Source of the DNA: an uncultured Paraglaciecola sp.
GTDB lineage: Bacteria > Pseudomonadota > Gammaproteobacteria > Enterobacterales > Alteromonadaceae
Direction of reading: 5' to 3'
NCBI GenBank assembly: GCA_947498355.1
Contig: CANMKA010000006.1
Location: 1-64,000, forward strand
DNA: 64,000 nt
Shown here piece after piece: positions 35,604-45,278 of the stretch; the first letter of the stretch is position 1; each line of letters begins with the position of its first letter. A model generated the notes under the pieces. The model was not told where the DNA came from. It saw only the letters and a program-made list of their open reading frames with translations, and did not search any database. Made by a program: the position numbers and the translations under genes.

Positions 35604-36552
35604 TTTTTGGAGTATTTGGATCTCAGTGATTACTTTGGGATCAATTTTGGGATGTTTTTTATTACTTCGCTGGTGTTTGTCGAATAAGACAGGCGTTAAA
35701 GAAGGCGACGATATGCATCATGAATTTGATGGCATTATCGAAATAAATAACCAGTTACCTAGATGGTGGACCATACTGTTTTACGTATGTATCGTGTGGG
35801 CGCTAGTTTACTTGTTATTGTTTCCAGGTTTAGGAAACTTTAAAGGTCTGCTTAATTGGCAGAGCTCAAATCAGAATATTCGCTCGTTAGCTGAGTCCAA
35901 AGCAGCCGTTGCTGCTTTAGCTGAGAATGGAATAATCAGTGAGTATGACCGCGAAATAGCCCAAGCCAATGAGCAGTTTGGCCCCATATTTGATGCTTAC
36001 TATGCTAGACCAATTACAGAGCTAGCTAAAGATGAAGAAGCACTCAAGGTCGGCCAGCGTTTATTCGCTCAAAACTGTGCTTTATGCCATGGCTCGGATG
36101 CAGGTGGTCAACGTGGTTTCCCCAGTCTATCAGACGATGATTGGTTGTATGGTGGCTCACCTGAGAAAATTACCGAAACCCTATTATACGGCAGAAAAGC
36201 TATGATGCCTGGTTGGATAGACGTTATGGGTGAACAAGGCATTAAAGAAGTAACAGCTTATGTTTTGAGCCTGAGTAACCGACCAGACCTTGATGCTGGC
36301 TTAGTGTCTGCCGGTAAAGATAGATTTGGCGCCTGTGCAGCGTGTCACGGTATGGATGGTAAGGGCAATCAGTTAGTTGGTGCTCCTAATTTAACCGACC
36401 AAATCTGGTTATACGGTGGAACTGAAAAGTCAGTTATCGAAACCTTAACCCATGGACGAAATGGCGTAATGCCAGCCTTTAAAGACACCCTTGGCGAAAA
36501 GAAAATTCATTTAGTTGCCTCCTATGTCTACAGTTTGTCGCAAGACAAATAA
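35596..36552 (+). CDS. ccoP: cbb3-type cytochrome c oxidase subunit III, dihaem
   Basis: CcoP passes electrons from soluble cytochrome c towards CcoN. The 318-residue protein has two N-terminal helices (about 7-27 and 58-77) and two cytochrome c domains with CALCH at 161-165 and CAACH near 254. MMPGW and VMPAF carry the axial methionines. It overlaps ccoQ by eight bases. A strong terminator follows. Confidence 0.96.
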   Translation: MSSFWSIWISVITLGSILGCFLLLRWCLSNKTGVKEGDDMHHEFDGIIEINNQLPRWWTILFYVCIVWALVYLLLFPGLGNFKGLLNWQSSNQNIRSLAESKAAVAALAENGIISEYDREIAQANEQFGPIFDAYYARPITELAKDEEALKVGQRLFAQNCALCHGSDAGGQRGFPSLSDDDWLYGGSPEKITETLLYGRKAMMPGWIDVMGEQGIKEVTAYVLSLSNRPDLDAGLVSAGKDRFGACAACHGMDGKGNQLVGAPNLTDQIWLYGGTEKSVIETLTHGRNGVMPAFKDTLGEKKIHLVASYVYSLSQDK

Positions 36553-36572
36553 TCTATAAGTGATATACTATG

Positions 36573-36599
36573 AGCCCCGCATGAGTCGGGGCTTTTTTA
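36573..36599 (+). terminator. terminator after ccoP
   Basis: AGCCCCG at 36573-36579 pairs with CGGGGCT at 36587-36593 (7-base loop), followed by TTTTTAT. It separates the structural ccoNOQP genes from the assembly genes, so the latter probably need partial read-through or their own promoter. Confidence 0.85.
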
Positions 36600-36635
36600 T
36601 GTCAGTTACCGCAACGAATAGAGCAGTCAATATTC

Positions 36636-37127
36636 ATGAATAATCCCGAAAATAAAGTCTGGTACAAGCAATTTTGGCCTTGGTTTCTCATCATAGTCCC
36701 CCTCACCTCTATGGTGGTTAGCTTTACTATGATGAACTTTGCGTTTACCACTCAAGACAGCATGGTAGTAGACGATTACTACAAAGAAGGCAAAGGCATC
36801 AATGTCAAACTGCAAGCAATTGAACGCGCCAAAGCCCTAAACATTCAAGCAGATGTAAGCGTGACTAATGATGCAATAGAAGTCAGTTTTGCGTCTGGCC
36901 AAAACATTGATGGTCAGGCTTTAGTCTTAGACTTTTACCACTCGACTCAAGAGCACAAAGATTTTTCAGTTAACGTCTTTAAAGATGCTCAAAATGTCTA
37001 TCGTGCACCCATCGAAAATGCAACAAATGGCAAGTGGCGAGTCAGTTTGCATCCAATGGACGAAAGCTGGAAACTCCAAAAACAAATCTCTTTGCCCAGT
37101 CAGTCGCAATTTACCTTAGTCCCATAA
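36636..37127 (+). CDS. ccoH: cbb3 oxidase assembly protein CcoH/FixH
   Basis: This 163-residue protein has one N-terminal membrane helix (about 11-33) and a periplasmic domain (YYKEGKGINVKLQAIERAKAL). It resembles FixH/CcoH, which is needed for assembly and stability of the cbb3 complex. Six bases separate its stop from the ccoI start. Confidence 0.9.
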   Translation: MNNPENKVWYKQFWPWFLIIVPLTSMVVSFTMMNFAFTTQDSMVVDDYYKEGKGINVKLQAIERAKALNIQADVSVTNDAIEVSFASGQNIDGQALVLDFYHSTQEHKDFSVNVFKDAQNVYRAPIENATNGKWRVSLHPMDESWKLQKQISLPSQSQFTLVP

Positions 37128-37132
37128 TATCC

Positions 37133-39502
37133 ATGCAAACAAGCTGTTATCACTGCGGTCTGCCCAACGATCCTCATCAGGTATTCTCTACGCTTGTTTT
37201 GAAGCAACCACAAGTGTTTTGTTGCCCAGGCTGCTTAGCGGTTGCCGAAGCCATAGTTAAAAATGGTCTAGAAGACTATTATCATTATCGAGACGAATTT
37301 GCTGAAAAAGCCAATAGCGACGAAAGCGATATTTTGCAAACATTGTCCGTTTTTGACGACGACAGCATACTTGATGAGTTTGTCGAGACCACAGATAAGA
37401 AAAGCGAAATACAGTTGAGTGTAAGCGGCATAAACTGCGCAGCCTGTGCTTGGCTAATCGAAAAACAATTGGCGAAAGTAGACGGTGTACTACAAATTGG
37501 GGTAAATGTTTCATCAAGACGAGCCGTACTGAGTTGGGACACGAATAAACTTAAATTGAGCCAAATACTGGCTCAACTCGAAAAAATTGGTTATCACGCA
37601 AAGCCATTTCAACCAGAACAACATGAGGCCAGTTATCGCCGAGAAAATAAGCGATTTTTAATGCAGCTAGGCTTGGCTGGTTTAATGACCATGCAAGTTA
37701 TGATGCTGAACATTGGCGTGTTTTTCGACTTATTTGGACACCTAGAAGCAGAAACCAAAGTCTATTTTAATTGGGTTAGCTTATTGCTTACCACTCCCGT
37801 TGTGCTCTATTCATCTGCAGGGTTTTATGCCAGTGCCAGCAAGGCGCTAAGCGCTAAAACCGTGAATATGGATGTACCTATCAGTGTTGCCCTTACCATT
37901 ATTTTTGCCTCGAGCTTGTTTGCCACCATTCAACAAGTGGGGCAAACCTACTTCGAATCTCTGTGCATGTTCGTATTCCTGTTGTTAATCAGTCGCTACC
38001 TTGAACATGGCGCGCGATACAAGGCTTCACAGATATCATCAAACATGCTCGAGTATATTCCCACCTCAGCTATGGTTTTAGACGGTCAACAAACCAAAGC
38101 TGTGTTGGCTAAATCTCTGGTTGCAGGGCAAGAGGTGATTGTAAAAGCGGGGGAGCTGGTCCCAATTGATGGCACTGTTATGTCTGGTCAAGGCCAATTG
38201 GACGAAGCCTTATTGACTGGAGAATTCTCTTTGGTCGACAAACAACCCGGCGATAAAGTTTATGCTGGCACCCAAAATCAATTAGGCACCCTAACGATTC
38301 GAGTTGATAATAACTTAAAGCATTCTGTGGTTAATCAAATTGCCAACATGCAAACCCAAGCAATGGCGAACAAACCAAGGATTGCCAATATTGCCGACCA
38401 GTTTTCTCAATACTTTGTTGGTGCTGTACTCGTTTTATCTGTGATTGCTTACGTAGTTTGGCTAAATATCGACCCAAGCCAAGCCTTATGGATCACCATA
38501 TCAGTGTTAATTGCGACCTGTCCTTGTGCCTTAGGTTTAGCTACCCCCTCTGCTCTGTCATGCGCTATTGCCAATCTTAATAGCAAAGGCATACTGCTTA
38601 AACGCTCAGATGCCCTAGAACAACTCACAAAAGTCGATTGGATTGGACTTGATAAGACTGGGACCTTGACTGAAGGACGATTTTCCATTCAACAAACCGT
38701 CAATCTGGGTCATTTACCCGACCAAGACTTACTTAGCATTGCTGCTAGCTTAGAACAGTATTCATCACACCCAATTGCTAAAGCATTTGCCGATCACCCT
38801 CACCTGCAAAGGGTAGAAGACTTCTCAGTAGATATTGGCTTAGGCATCTCAGGAACAATCCAAGGTGTTAATTACAAATTTGGCTCTGCGAGCTATATCC
38901 AACAACCACTCCCAGCAGAACTGGCGCAATGTAATATCGTGTTGCTAGGCGACAATCAACTCCTTGGGGGATTTGTACTAAACGATCAAATCCGGCAAGA
39001 GAGTCAAGACTTATTAAGCCGCTGGAAAAACAAATCTATATCCTTAATCAGTGGAGATTGTGATTCAGCCGTCGCTAAGGTCGCCAATACTTTACATATT
39101 TCCAATTGGCACGCCAAACAGTCTCCAGAAGACAAGCTCAAACTAATCACTCAAGCTCAACAACAGGGATATACTGTACTCATGGTAGGCGATGGGATTA
39201 ATGATGGACCGGTATTGGCCCAAGCAGATGTATCGGTTACCCTAGGTGCCGGTTCAGACTTAGCCAAATCATCAGCCGATGTCATTTTACTCGACGATTC
39301 ATTGGACAAATTAGACGTGTTGCTCGCCCTATCAAAGCGCTGCAAACAAAAAATTAAGCAAAATATCGGCTGGGCCATTGGCTACAATATAACCGTACTA
39401 CCGTTAGCCTTTATCGGCTACTTGAGTCCTTGGATGGCAGTGATTGGTATGTCCCTTAGCTCACTCATTGTAGTTGTTAATTCCATCAGACTGTTAAAAT
39501 AG
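37133..39502 (+). CDS. ccoI: copper-exporting P-type ATPase of the FixI/CcoI group
   Basis: CcoI is a copper-translocating P1B ATPase that supplies copper for cbb3 oxidase assembly. The protein of 789 residues has an N-terminal cysteine-rich region (CYHC at 5-8, FCCPGC at 29-34), an HMA-like metal-binding motif (INCAACAW, about 110), the transmembrane CPC (ATCPCALGL), the phosphorylation motif DKTGTLTEG and GDGINDGPVL. The frame is open from 37034, inside ccoH; ATG at 37133 gives the family N-terminus and avoids a 94-base overlap. Confidence 0.95.
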   Translation: MQTSCYHCGLPNDPHQVFSTLVLKQPQVFCCPGCLAVAEAIVKNGLEDYYHYRDEFAEKANSDESDILQTLSVFDDDSILDEFVETTDKKSEIQLSVSGINCAACAWLIEKQLAKVDGVLQIGVNVSSRRAVLSWDTNKLKLSQILAQLEKIGYHAKPFQPEQHEASYRRENKRFLMQLGLAGLMTMQVMMLNIGVFFDLFGHLEAETKVYFNWVSLLLTTPVVLYSSAGFYASASKALSAKTVNMDVPISVALTIIFASSLFATIQQVGQTYFESLCMFVFLLLISRYLEHGARYKASQISSNMLEYIPTSAMVLDGQQTKAVLAKSLVAGQEVIVKAGELVPIDGTVMSGQGQLDEALLTGEFSLVDKQPGDKVYAGTQNQLGTLTIRVDNNLKHSVVNQIANMQTQAMANKPRIANIADQFSQYFVGAVLVLSVIAYVVWLNIDPSQALWITISVLIATCPCALGLATPSALSCAIANLNSKGILLKRSDALEQLTKVDWIGLDKTGTLTEGRFSIQQTVNLGHLPDQDLLSIAASLEQYSSHPIAKAFADHPHLQRVEDFSVDIGLGISGTIQGVNYKFGSASYIQQPLPAELAQCNIVLLGDNQLLGGFVLNDQIRQESQDLLSRWKNKSISLISGDCDSAVAKVANTLHISNWHAKQSPEDKLKLITQAQQQGYTVLMVGDGINDGPVLAQADVSVTLGAGSDLAKSSADVILLDDSLDKLDVLLALSKRCKQKIKQNIGWAIGYNITVLPLAFIGYLSPWMAVIGMSLSSLIVVVNSIRLLK

Positions 39503-39510
39503 GTGTATTC

Positions 39511-39705
39511 ATGAGTATTATTTATGTGCTGATCCCTCTCGCAATCATATTAGTCAGCATAGCCATAGCAGTATTCTTTTGGGCAGTTAAATCTAATCAG
39601 TTTGATGATCTTGAGCGCCATGGTAGCAGCATCTTATTTGATGATGACCTGCCTAAACCTGCAGATAAACGCCCCCCTAGCAAAGAGCAAGATGAATCAA
39701 TTTGA
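39511..39705 (+). CDS. ccoS: cbb3-type oxidase assembly protein CcoS
   Basis: This 64-residue protein has one N-terminal membrane helix and an FWAVKSNQFDDLERHGSSIL motif, the CcoS signature. CcoS is needed to insert cofactors into the cbb3 complex. It lies eight bases after ccoI and overlaps the next gene by 14 bases. Confidence 0.93.
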   Translation: MSIIYVLIPLAIILVSIAIAVFFWAVKSNQFDDLERHGSSILFDDDLPKPADKRPPSKEQDESI

Positions 39706-40366
39706 TTTTGTATCTGCGTTTATCGTTGGCTTAGCCGGAGGCGTACATTGCGTGGGTATGTGCGGTGGCATAGTTGGCGCGTTAAGCTATGCGACACCTA
39801 AAAACGCTTCCCCCTTCCCTTATACCATTATGTATAACTTAGGCCGAATCCTTAGCTATAGCCTTGCAGGGGGATTATCGGGATACCTAGGGGTCGTTTT
39901 CGCTAATCAAGTGACACAAGGCTTGGTTGTGTTGCAATTTATCAGTGCCGTATTTTTGATGTTATTAGCAGCCTATATCTCTGGAGTGTGGGCTGCTCTG
40001 ACAAAAGTAGAAACACTTGGACGACATATTTGGGCCTACTTGCAGCCTATTTCTCGACGATTCATACCCTTTACGTCTCCCCTGTCGGCTTTGCCCTACG
40101 GCATGATTTGGGGTTGGTTACCATGTGGCTTGGTATATTCTGTTCTAACTTGGTCCCTAGCGAGTGGCTCATTTACCAATGGCGCACTGCTCATGATAGG
40201 TTTTGGTATGGGAACCCTACCTATTATGATATTAATGTCTTTAGGTTTTACCTCAATCCAACAAACAATTCAGCAACCAATTGTTAGACACCTGATGGGC
40301 ATCACCCTGTTCTTATTCGCCTGCACTCAGCTATGGGCAGTAGTGCAAAACGCGGTAAAAACCTAA
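39692..40366 (+). CDS. sulfite exporter TauE/SafE (UreH-like) membrane protein
   Basis: The 224-residue polytopic protein begins MNQFDFVSAFIVGLAGGVHC and contains the GGVHCVGMCGGI motif with a histidine and two cysteines in the first helix. A second repeat has MIWGWLPCGLVYSVL. This fits the UreH-like group of the TauE/SafE superfamily, common at the end of cco assembly clusters and suspected in copper handling. The frame is open from 39602, but ATG at 39692 suits the family start and overlaps ccoS by only 14 bases. Confidence 0.85.
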   Translation: MNQFDFVSAFIVGLAGGVHCVGMCGGIVGALSYATPKNASPFPYTIMYNLGRILSYSLAGGLSGYLGVVFANQVTQGLVVLQFISAVFLMLLAAYISGVWAALTKVETLGRHIWAYLQPISRRFIPFTSPLSALPYGMIWGWLPCGLVYSVLTWSLASGSFTNGALLMIGFGMGTLPIMILMSLGFTSIQQTIQQPIVRHLMGITLFLFACTQLWAVVQNAVKT

Positions 40367-40707
40367 GTTCGGCTAGAAGGCAAAGTTAAGCGACAGCAGC
40401 ACAGAAAATATCAGCAATATTTTAAATAACGTTAGCTAGTATGTGTGCTAGTAGGCAAAATATTGCGATTACTACCATATACATACCCTTTTGGCCCTGT
40501 GTACCAACGCCTCTGCTTAAACTTTCGCTCATACTAATGAAGGCATCATTGTATAAATACCGAACAATTCGCAGTAAAAAAATACAACAAAGAGCAACTA
40601 GCCCTAGTCGATTTATTCAACAAGGCTAAATTTCAGGTATAATCCCGCGCAAATATGGGTGCTCAAGATGAAGCACTTGCCAATACAATCCTTAAGTAAG
40701 CAATCCT
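40367..40707. other. 341-base gap with a possible gene remnant and a promoter
   Basis: This gap separates the cco cluster from ttcA, where related genomes often carry fnr and uspE. A 33-codon tail at 40541-40642 ends EQFAVKKYNKEQLALVDLFNKAKFQ-like, with a TGA just upstream and no start codon. It looks protein-like but is unassigned. TATAAT at 40638-40643 with TTCAAC 16 bases upstream could be the ttcA promoter. A 62-codon frame at 40441-40629 looks spurious. Confidence 0.4.
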
Positions 40708-41637
40708 ATGAGTCTAGACATATTATCAAGCCAAACCGTCCCGCTAACCGACAAACAAAAATACAGTTTTAATAAATTGCAAAAACGTATTCGTCGCAAC
40801 GCGGGCAAAGCCATCGCTGATTTCAATATGATTGAACAAGGTGACAAGGTTATGGTGTGTTTGTCTGGAGGAAAAGACAGTTACACTATGTTGGATGTGT
40901 TGCTGTATATGCAAAAAGTGGCGCCTATTTCATTTGAGATCATAGCCGTCAACCTAGACCAAAAACAACCTGGATTCCCTGAACACGTTTTACCCGAATA
41001 CTTGCAAAAACTGGGTGTGCAATTCGAAATCGTTGAAGAAGATACCTATTCAATTGTGACCGACAAAATTCCAGAAGGTAAAACAACTTGCTCACTTTGC
41101 TCACGATTACGCCGCGGAATTCTTTATAAAACCGCAACGCGGCTCGGTGCAACTAAAATCGCCTTAGGTCATCATCGCGATGACATGCTCGAAACCTTGT
41201 TTTTAAATATGTTTCACGGAGGTAAACTTAAATCCATGCCGCCTAAATTGGTGAGCGATGACGGCCAGCAAATGGTTATCCGCCCCCTAGCCTATTGTGC
41301 TGAGAAAGACATTAGCCAATATGCGAGCACAGTCCAATATCCAATTATTCCGTGTAATTTATGTGGCTCTCAAGAAAACCTGCAAAGAAAGATGATCAAA
41401 GGCATGTTGCAAGACTGGGATCAGCGTTTTCCTGGACGTATTGAGAGCATGTTTAAAGCACTGCAAAATGTTACACCATCTCATCTAGCAGATAATTCTT
41501 TGTTCGATTTTGCCACCTTACGCACCCAAAACAGCCCGTTTGTAGACGGAGATATCGGTTTTGACCAACCCGAATTTAGTGCCCCAGAAACCCCTAGGCC
41601 ATCGCCAGATTTAGCCATCGATGTAGCAAATATCTAA
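40708..41637 (+). CDS. ttcA: tRNA 2-thiocytidine synthetase
   Basis: TtcA makes 2-thiocytidine at position 32 of some tRNAs, with ATP and an iron-sulfur cluster. The 309-residue protein has the PP-loop SGGKDS at 53-58 and two cysteine pairs ([10 protein letters not shown] and CNLCG) that bind the cluster. The frame is complete. It lies 33 bases before the patatin-like gene. Confidence 0.95.
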   Translation: MSLDILSSQTVPLTDKQKYSFNKLQKRIRRNAGKAIADFNMIEQGDKVMVCLSGGKDSYTMLDVLLYMQKVAPISFEIIAVNLDQKQPGFPEHVLPEYLQKLGVQFEIVEEDTYSIVTDKIPEGKTTCSLCSRLRRGILYKTATRLGATKIALGHHRDDMLETLFLNMFHGGKLKSMPPKLVSDDGQQMVIRPLAYCAEKDISQYASTVQYPIIPCNLCGSQENLQRKMIKGMLQDWDQRFPGRIESMFKALQNVTPSHLADNSLFDFATLRTQNSPFVDGDIGFDQPEFSAPETPRPSPDLAIDVANI

Positions 41638-41670
41638 CCTCAACATTAACTAAAGTACAGAGCAATATTA

Positions 41671-42735
41671 ATGAAAATTGGTTTAGCATTAGGCAGCGGA
41701 GCATCAAGGGGTTGGTCGCATATAGGGGTGATACAAGCCTTAGAAGAGTTAGGTGTTACCGTCGACGTCATAGCTGGATGCTCAATTGGTGCCTATGTAG
41801 GAGCCGCCTATTCTTCGGGTAAACTTCCCGAACTAGCTGATTGGGTGGAAACCCTAACCGAATGGCAGGTTATTGCCTTGCTTGGAGTGGGCTTTCAACG
41901 CGGCGGCTTAGTTAGCGGCCAACGTGTGTTTGCGGCCTTACAAGATAAATTTACCCTGCCTACATTCGAACAACTTACTATCCCATTTGCAGCGGTTGCC
42001 ACAGACTTATACTCAGGCCGCGAGGTCGATTTCAGACAAGGCTCTGTGGTAGACGCCGTTCGAGCATCTTGTGCAATACCGGGCTTATTTCCACCGGTAT
42101 TACACAACAACCGCTGGTTAGTCGATGGAGCGGTTGTTAATCCAGTGCCGGTCAATATGTGTCGTTTACTCGGTGCAGACATTGTCATTGCAGTGAATTT
42201 AAGTGCCGATTTTAGGCCACAATCGCTAATTGGTCATCAAGTCGACCATGGCAACAACCAAAAGAAAACCTCAGAATTTTTTAAACGCAGCAAAGGACAA
42301 ATTGCCCAGTGGTTTAAGAAAAAACCGAACGCCGAGGCTGAGCTAAATGAATCACCATTCCTTAATGATGACCAAGCAAGCCCTCAATTAGATAAGGCAG
42401 AATTAGAAGATTTAGTTGACGAATTAGATGCTGATGACCAAAGCATGCTTGACTCAGTGGATCTATATACTCAATCTCAAAATGACGATCCTGACAATGC
42501 TGTCATTCCTCCTTCGCCTTCCATAATCAATGCAATGACAGGCTCGCTAGATATATTGTCTGCCCGAGTTACACGCTCACGCTTGGCTGGAGACCCACCA
42601 GATATTTTGATTGAACCTCAATTGAGAGATTTTGGCATGATGGACTTTCATCGTGCCAGTGAATTGATAAACGAAGGCAGGCAAAGCGTAGAGCGAATAG
42701 CCGCTCAAATACAGTATCAGCTTAATATATCTTAA
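41671..42735 (+). CDS. patatin-like phospholipase, RssA-like
   Basis: This 354-residue protein has the patatin oxyanion motif GSGASRGW at 8-15, the nucleophile serine in GCSIG (S38) and the catalytic aspartate in VDGAV (D152). It resembles E. coli RssA. An acidic insertion at about 200-265, rich in Asp, Glu and Lys (DDQASPQLDKAELEDLVDEL), splits the C-terminal part, which resumes at MTGSLDILSARVTRSRLA. The substrate is likely a lipid ester, but is unproven. Confidence 0.87.
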   Translation: MKIGLALGSGASRGWSHIGVIQALEELGVTVDVIAGCSIGAYVGAAYSSGKLPELADWVETLTEWQVIALLGVGFQRGGLVSGQRVFAALQDKFTLPTFEQLTIPFAAVATDLYSGREVDFRQGSVVDAVRASCAIPGLFPPVLHNNRWLVDGAVVNPVPVNMCRLLGADIVIAVNLSADFRPQSLIGHQVDHGNNQKKTSEFFKRSKGQIAQWFKKKPNAEAELNESPFLNDDQASPQLDKAELEDLVDELDADDQSMLDSVDLYTQSQNDDPDNAVIPPSPSIINAMTGSLDILSARVTRSRLAGDPPDILIEPQLRDFGMMDFHRASELINEGRQSVERIAAQIQYQLNIS

Positions 42736-42807
42736 ATTACAAATAATATAGCCCAAATGAAACAGTAAATGGTTCTCAAACCTTGCTATGCATGGGCTAA
42801 ATCTAGA

Positions 42808-43452
42808 TTACTTTTCGACTAAAGCAGTAATGCGAATAGGTGCAGAAAGTAAGGTTAAGTCCGTATTTTGGGCAAACCAGTTTTCATCTAAGGTGATATT
42901 GCCCGCCTCATCCTGCTTCTCAACCAAACTAGATGGCAAAACACTGGATTGCTCAAATTGTAGAACAAGGCCTTCAACCGAAGGCATCATAAAGGAAAAC
43001 AAGCCTCCCATATTTGAAAAAAAGGCACGGTACTGCTCAAGAAGGATGGCTAACTCTGCATGAGTATAACTCGATTTTAACTGTTCTGGTTTGGTCTCTA
43101 GCTGCACCGACATATCACACTGATTAGCCTGATCAGCTAGGGTAATAGACACAATCGCTCGCGCCATTTTTAATACCTTGTCTGTTGGTACAGTAAAGCG
43201 CTGGCCATTTTCAACTATTAGCGCCTGCGTTTGTTTTTGGGTCACTATTGCCGCTTGTTTAATTTCGCACAAACGCCCTTTAGCAATATGTTTAAAACCA
43301 AAAGCAAACCGCAACCGGTTAGTCTCTTCATTATCAAGCTTCTTAACATGGCTATAGAAACTTGAATAATCGACATCTAGCTGTTCAGCAGCCCTCGCGC
43401 CATAACTCATAGCCAAAACTAAAACTGCTATTGGGTAAAACCTTTTTTTCAT
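42808..43452 (-). CDS. DUF2987 family secreted protein
   Basis: This 214-residue protein has a signal peptide (cleavage near SYGARA-AEQ). The mature part (LDVDYSSFYSHVKKLDNEET, CEIKQA, FSFMMPSVEGLVLQFEQ) fits the DUF2987 proteins of Alteromonadales and Shewanella, whose function is unknown. Two cysteines (CEIK and CDMS) may pair. It overlaps the Bax-like gene by four bases, so it is translated from the same operon. Confidence 0.78.
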   Translation of the reverse strand: MKKRFYPIAVLVLAMSYGARAAEQLDVDYSSFYSHVKKLDNEETNRLRFAFGFKHIAKGRLCEIKQAAIVTQKQTQALIVENGQRFTVPTDKVLKMARAIVSITLADQANQCDMSVQLETKPEQLKSSYTHAELAILLEQYRAFFSNMGGLFSFMMPSVEGLVLQFEQSSVLPSSLVEKQDEAGNITLDENWFAQNTDLTLLSAPIRITALVEK

Positions 43453-44294
43453 TTATCAACTACTCTCATATATTTTTTATTGACTCGCAACATAGCCAAT
43501 AACTCGTCTATGTATGCTTGCCCCCGCTCTGAATAGCGAGAAAGTCCTTTAACCAATTCTTCTGCGACGATTTTCTTGCCTTTCCGGCGTAAGTTAATTC
43601 GGATAGTTCTCAATTCTTCGTAGGCATACAAACGATTCAAATTGCGGACGTAAGTCATAACCGCATGAGACAAATCCCTAAACTTAGCAACTTCGTGACT
43701 GGAGTCTTCATTCCTTCGACTCGGCACAAATCCACACCCTTTTTTAAAACACCACAAGCCAAAAAAATTGTAGCCATCGACGGCAAATCTGGATGTTCCC
43801 CAACCAGACTCGTTTGCCGCCTGAACCAAGATTAGTGCTTCGGGGATCACATCCACTCGCTTGAGTAAATGAGACAACAAATATTCATTCGAATGTTTTT
43901 GTTTATTCATTAATTGGTATTTTTTTAGAAGATATTCAAACACTTGTTGTTGCTCTGCATTGAAAGGCTGTTGATTGCTGGCCATTTCATATAAAGCTAA
44001 AACCATTTTGCGCTCTTTCAATACAATAAAATTTTGCCTGCGTATTTCTGGCAACAGATATGCAAAAAATGCTTTTTTCTTGGCAACGACATCTTTAAAT
44101 GCAGAAAAGTCTGGGACTGGCTCTCTACTGGTAGGCAAGCCCGCCACGTACAAAGCATCTAAATGAATTTCGGAAGGTTTAGCTTTTTCGACCTCCCCCT
44201 TGGGCGTTGAGTCACGATTAACCAGCAAGATGAGAGCCACCACCAAAACCAATGCTACAACACTTACAACCAGCCACTTTGACTGCTTAAACAT
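43449..44294 (-). CDS. Bax-like glucosaminidase-domain protein
   Basis: This 281-residue protein has one N-terminal helix and a glucosaminidase domain (about 130-270), with the catalytic glutamate in AANESGWGTSRFA and NFFGLWCFKKGCG following. This is the pattern of the Bax/N-acetylglucosaminidase family that cleaves peptidoglycan. The frame extends upstream to 44441, inside the preceding gene; ATG at 44294 gives the proper membrane anchor (MFKQSKWLVVSVVALVLV) and overlaps the membrane protein gene by only eight bases. Confidence 0.85.
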   Translation of the reverse strand: MFKQSKWLVVSVVALVLVVALILLVNRDSTPKGEVEKAKPSEIHLDALYVAGLPTSREPVPDFSAFKDVVAKKKAFFAYLLPEIRRQNFIVLKERKMVLALYEMASNQQPFNAEQQQVFEYLLKKYQLMNKQKHSNEYLLSHLLKRVDVIPEALILVQAANESGWGTSRFAVDGYNFFGLWCFKKGCGFVPSRRNEDSSHEVAKFRDLSHAVMTYVRNLNRLYAYEELRTIRINLRRKGKKIVAEELVKGLSRYSERGQAYIDELLAMLRVNKKYMRVVDK

Positions 44295-45054
44295 GGAACA
44301 CTGACTCCTGTTGCGCACTTTCGGGTGTATCATTTTTACGCACGGAAACACCAAATAGCTCGCGATACAACACACCTTTAAGATTAAAATAGAAAGGAAT
44401 GAGCCAAATATAAGCAATACCAAACGTAAACATGCCAACAATCATTAAGGCAAAAAACATCAAATAGAAAATACTTAAGGGCAAGATATAACGATTAAAT
44501 ACCTTAAAAGACTGAACAATAGCTTGCGTAAGAGCTAACTTTTTTTCAATTAGAAGCAACACCGAAAAGCCCGTTGCCATACCAATGTAAACAGTAAAAA
44601 TCAGGCTCAACAAACCACTTACCGTTGAGGTCAAGGCTGAAAAAAGATCAGTAAAAGCCGCAATCAATAGAGCCAGAACCACTACCACCATTAGACCAAC
44701 TATACGTTTAAACAAATTAAAAAAGGCTGGGCGCTGGCCAACGCTATGAGCAATACCGAGTAAAGACATAGCGGCAATAATAGGTGCGGTCACCGCTACC
44801 CCAATCAACTTAATAATCAACAAGTTCTGAGCCGAGGCCGTTTCTAAATTGTCTATGTCAAATACTGCTTGAATCAAAAATGCCAAGGCAAAGGCTGCCA
44901 CCACCAGCAAAAGCGCGCCGTGTAACATTTCGGCTTTTTGCTGTTTAGTGAGCTCCCAAGCTTCTTTTATATGAAGTTTTAAATCTAACTTCACCTCACC
45001 TCCCAATGCTTTGTCTAAACTACCGCCCTTTACTTCAAACTTATCATCTTCCAC
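44287..45054 (-). CDS. unknown polytopic membrane protein
   Basis: This 255-residue protein has about six helices (first near 44-62) and a charged N-terminus (DKFEVKGGSLDKALGG). PFYFNLKGVLYRELFGV near the C-terminus resembles proteins with an RDD/YciC-like or DUF975 fold. I could not name the family. It is first of three overlapping genes with the Bax-like enzyme and DUF2987, suggesting an envelope role. It diverges from rlmI over about 220 bases. Confidence 0.75.
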   Translation of the reverse strand: MEDDKFEVKGGSLDKALGGEVKLDLKLHIKEAWELTKQQKAEMLHGALLLVVAAFALAFLIQAVFDIDNLETASAQNLLIIKLIGVAVTAPIIAAMSLLGIAHSVGQRPAFFNLFKRIVGLMVVVVLALLIAAFTDLFSALTSTVSGLLSLIFTVYIGMATGFSVLLLIEKKLALTQAIVQSFKVFNRYILPLSIFYLMFFALMIVGMFTFGIAYIWLIPFYFNLKGVLYRELFGVSVRKNDTPESAQQESVFHV

Positions 45055-45278
45055 TCATTATCCTTACATATCTAATAATGGGATTGCCATCAGGGCTGCA
45101 TTTTAGCAGCTTATTTATACATAGCTATGCGCTGCACTAGGATATTAAAAAATAGTTAACGCCTTACCCCAAAGCCTAGGGTGAAGCAGTCCAAATTAAA
45201 AAGTTTAGCGTAATCCAGATACATACCCTTGTGCGCCTAGGGTACAATAGCGTCAAATCACTTAGATCAGCATCTTTT

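Noticed and set aside
40441..40629. 62-codon frame between the cco cluster and ttcA
   Set aside because: Its composition is not protein-like, it has no ribosome-binding site, and another frame there looks more like a coding remnant.
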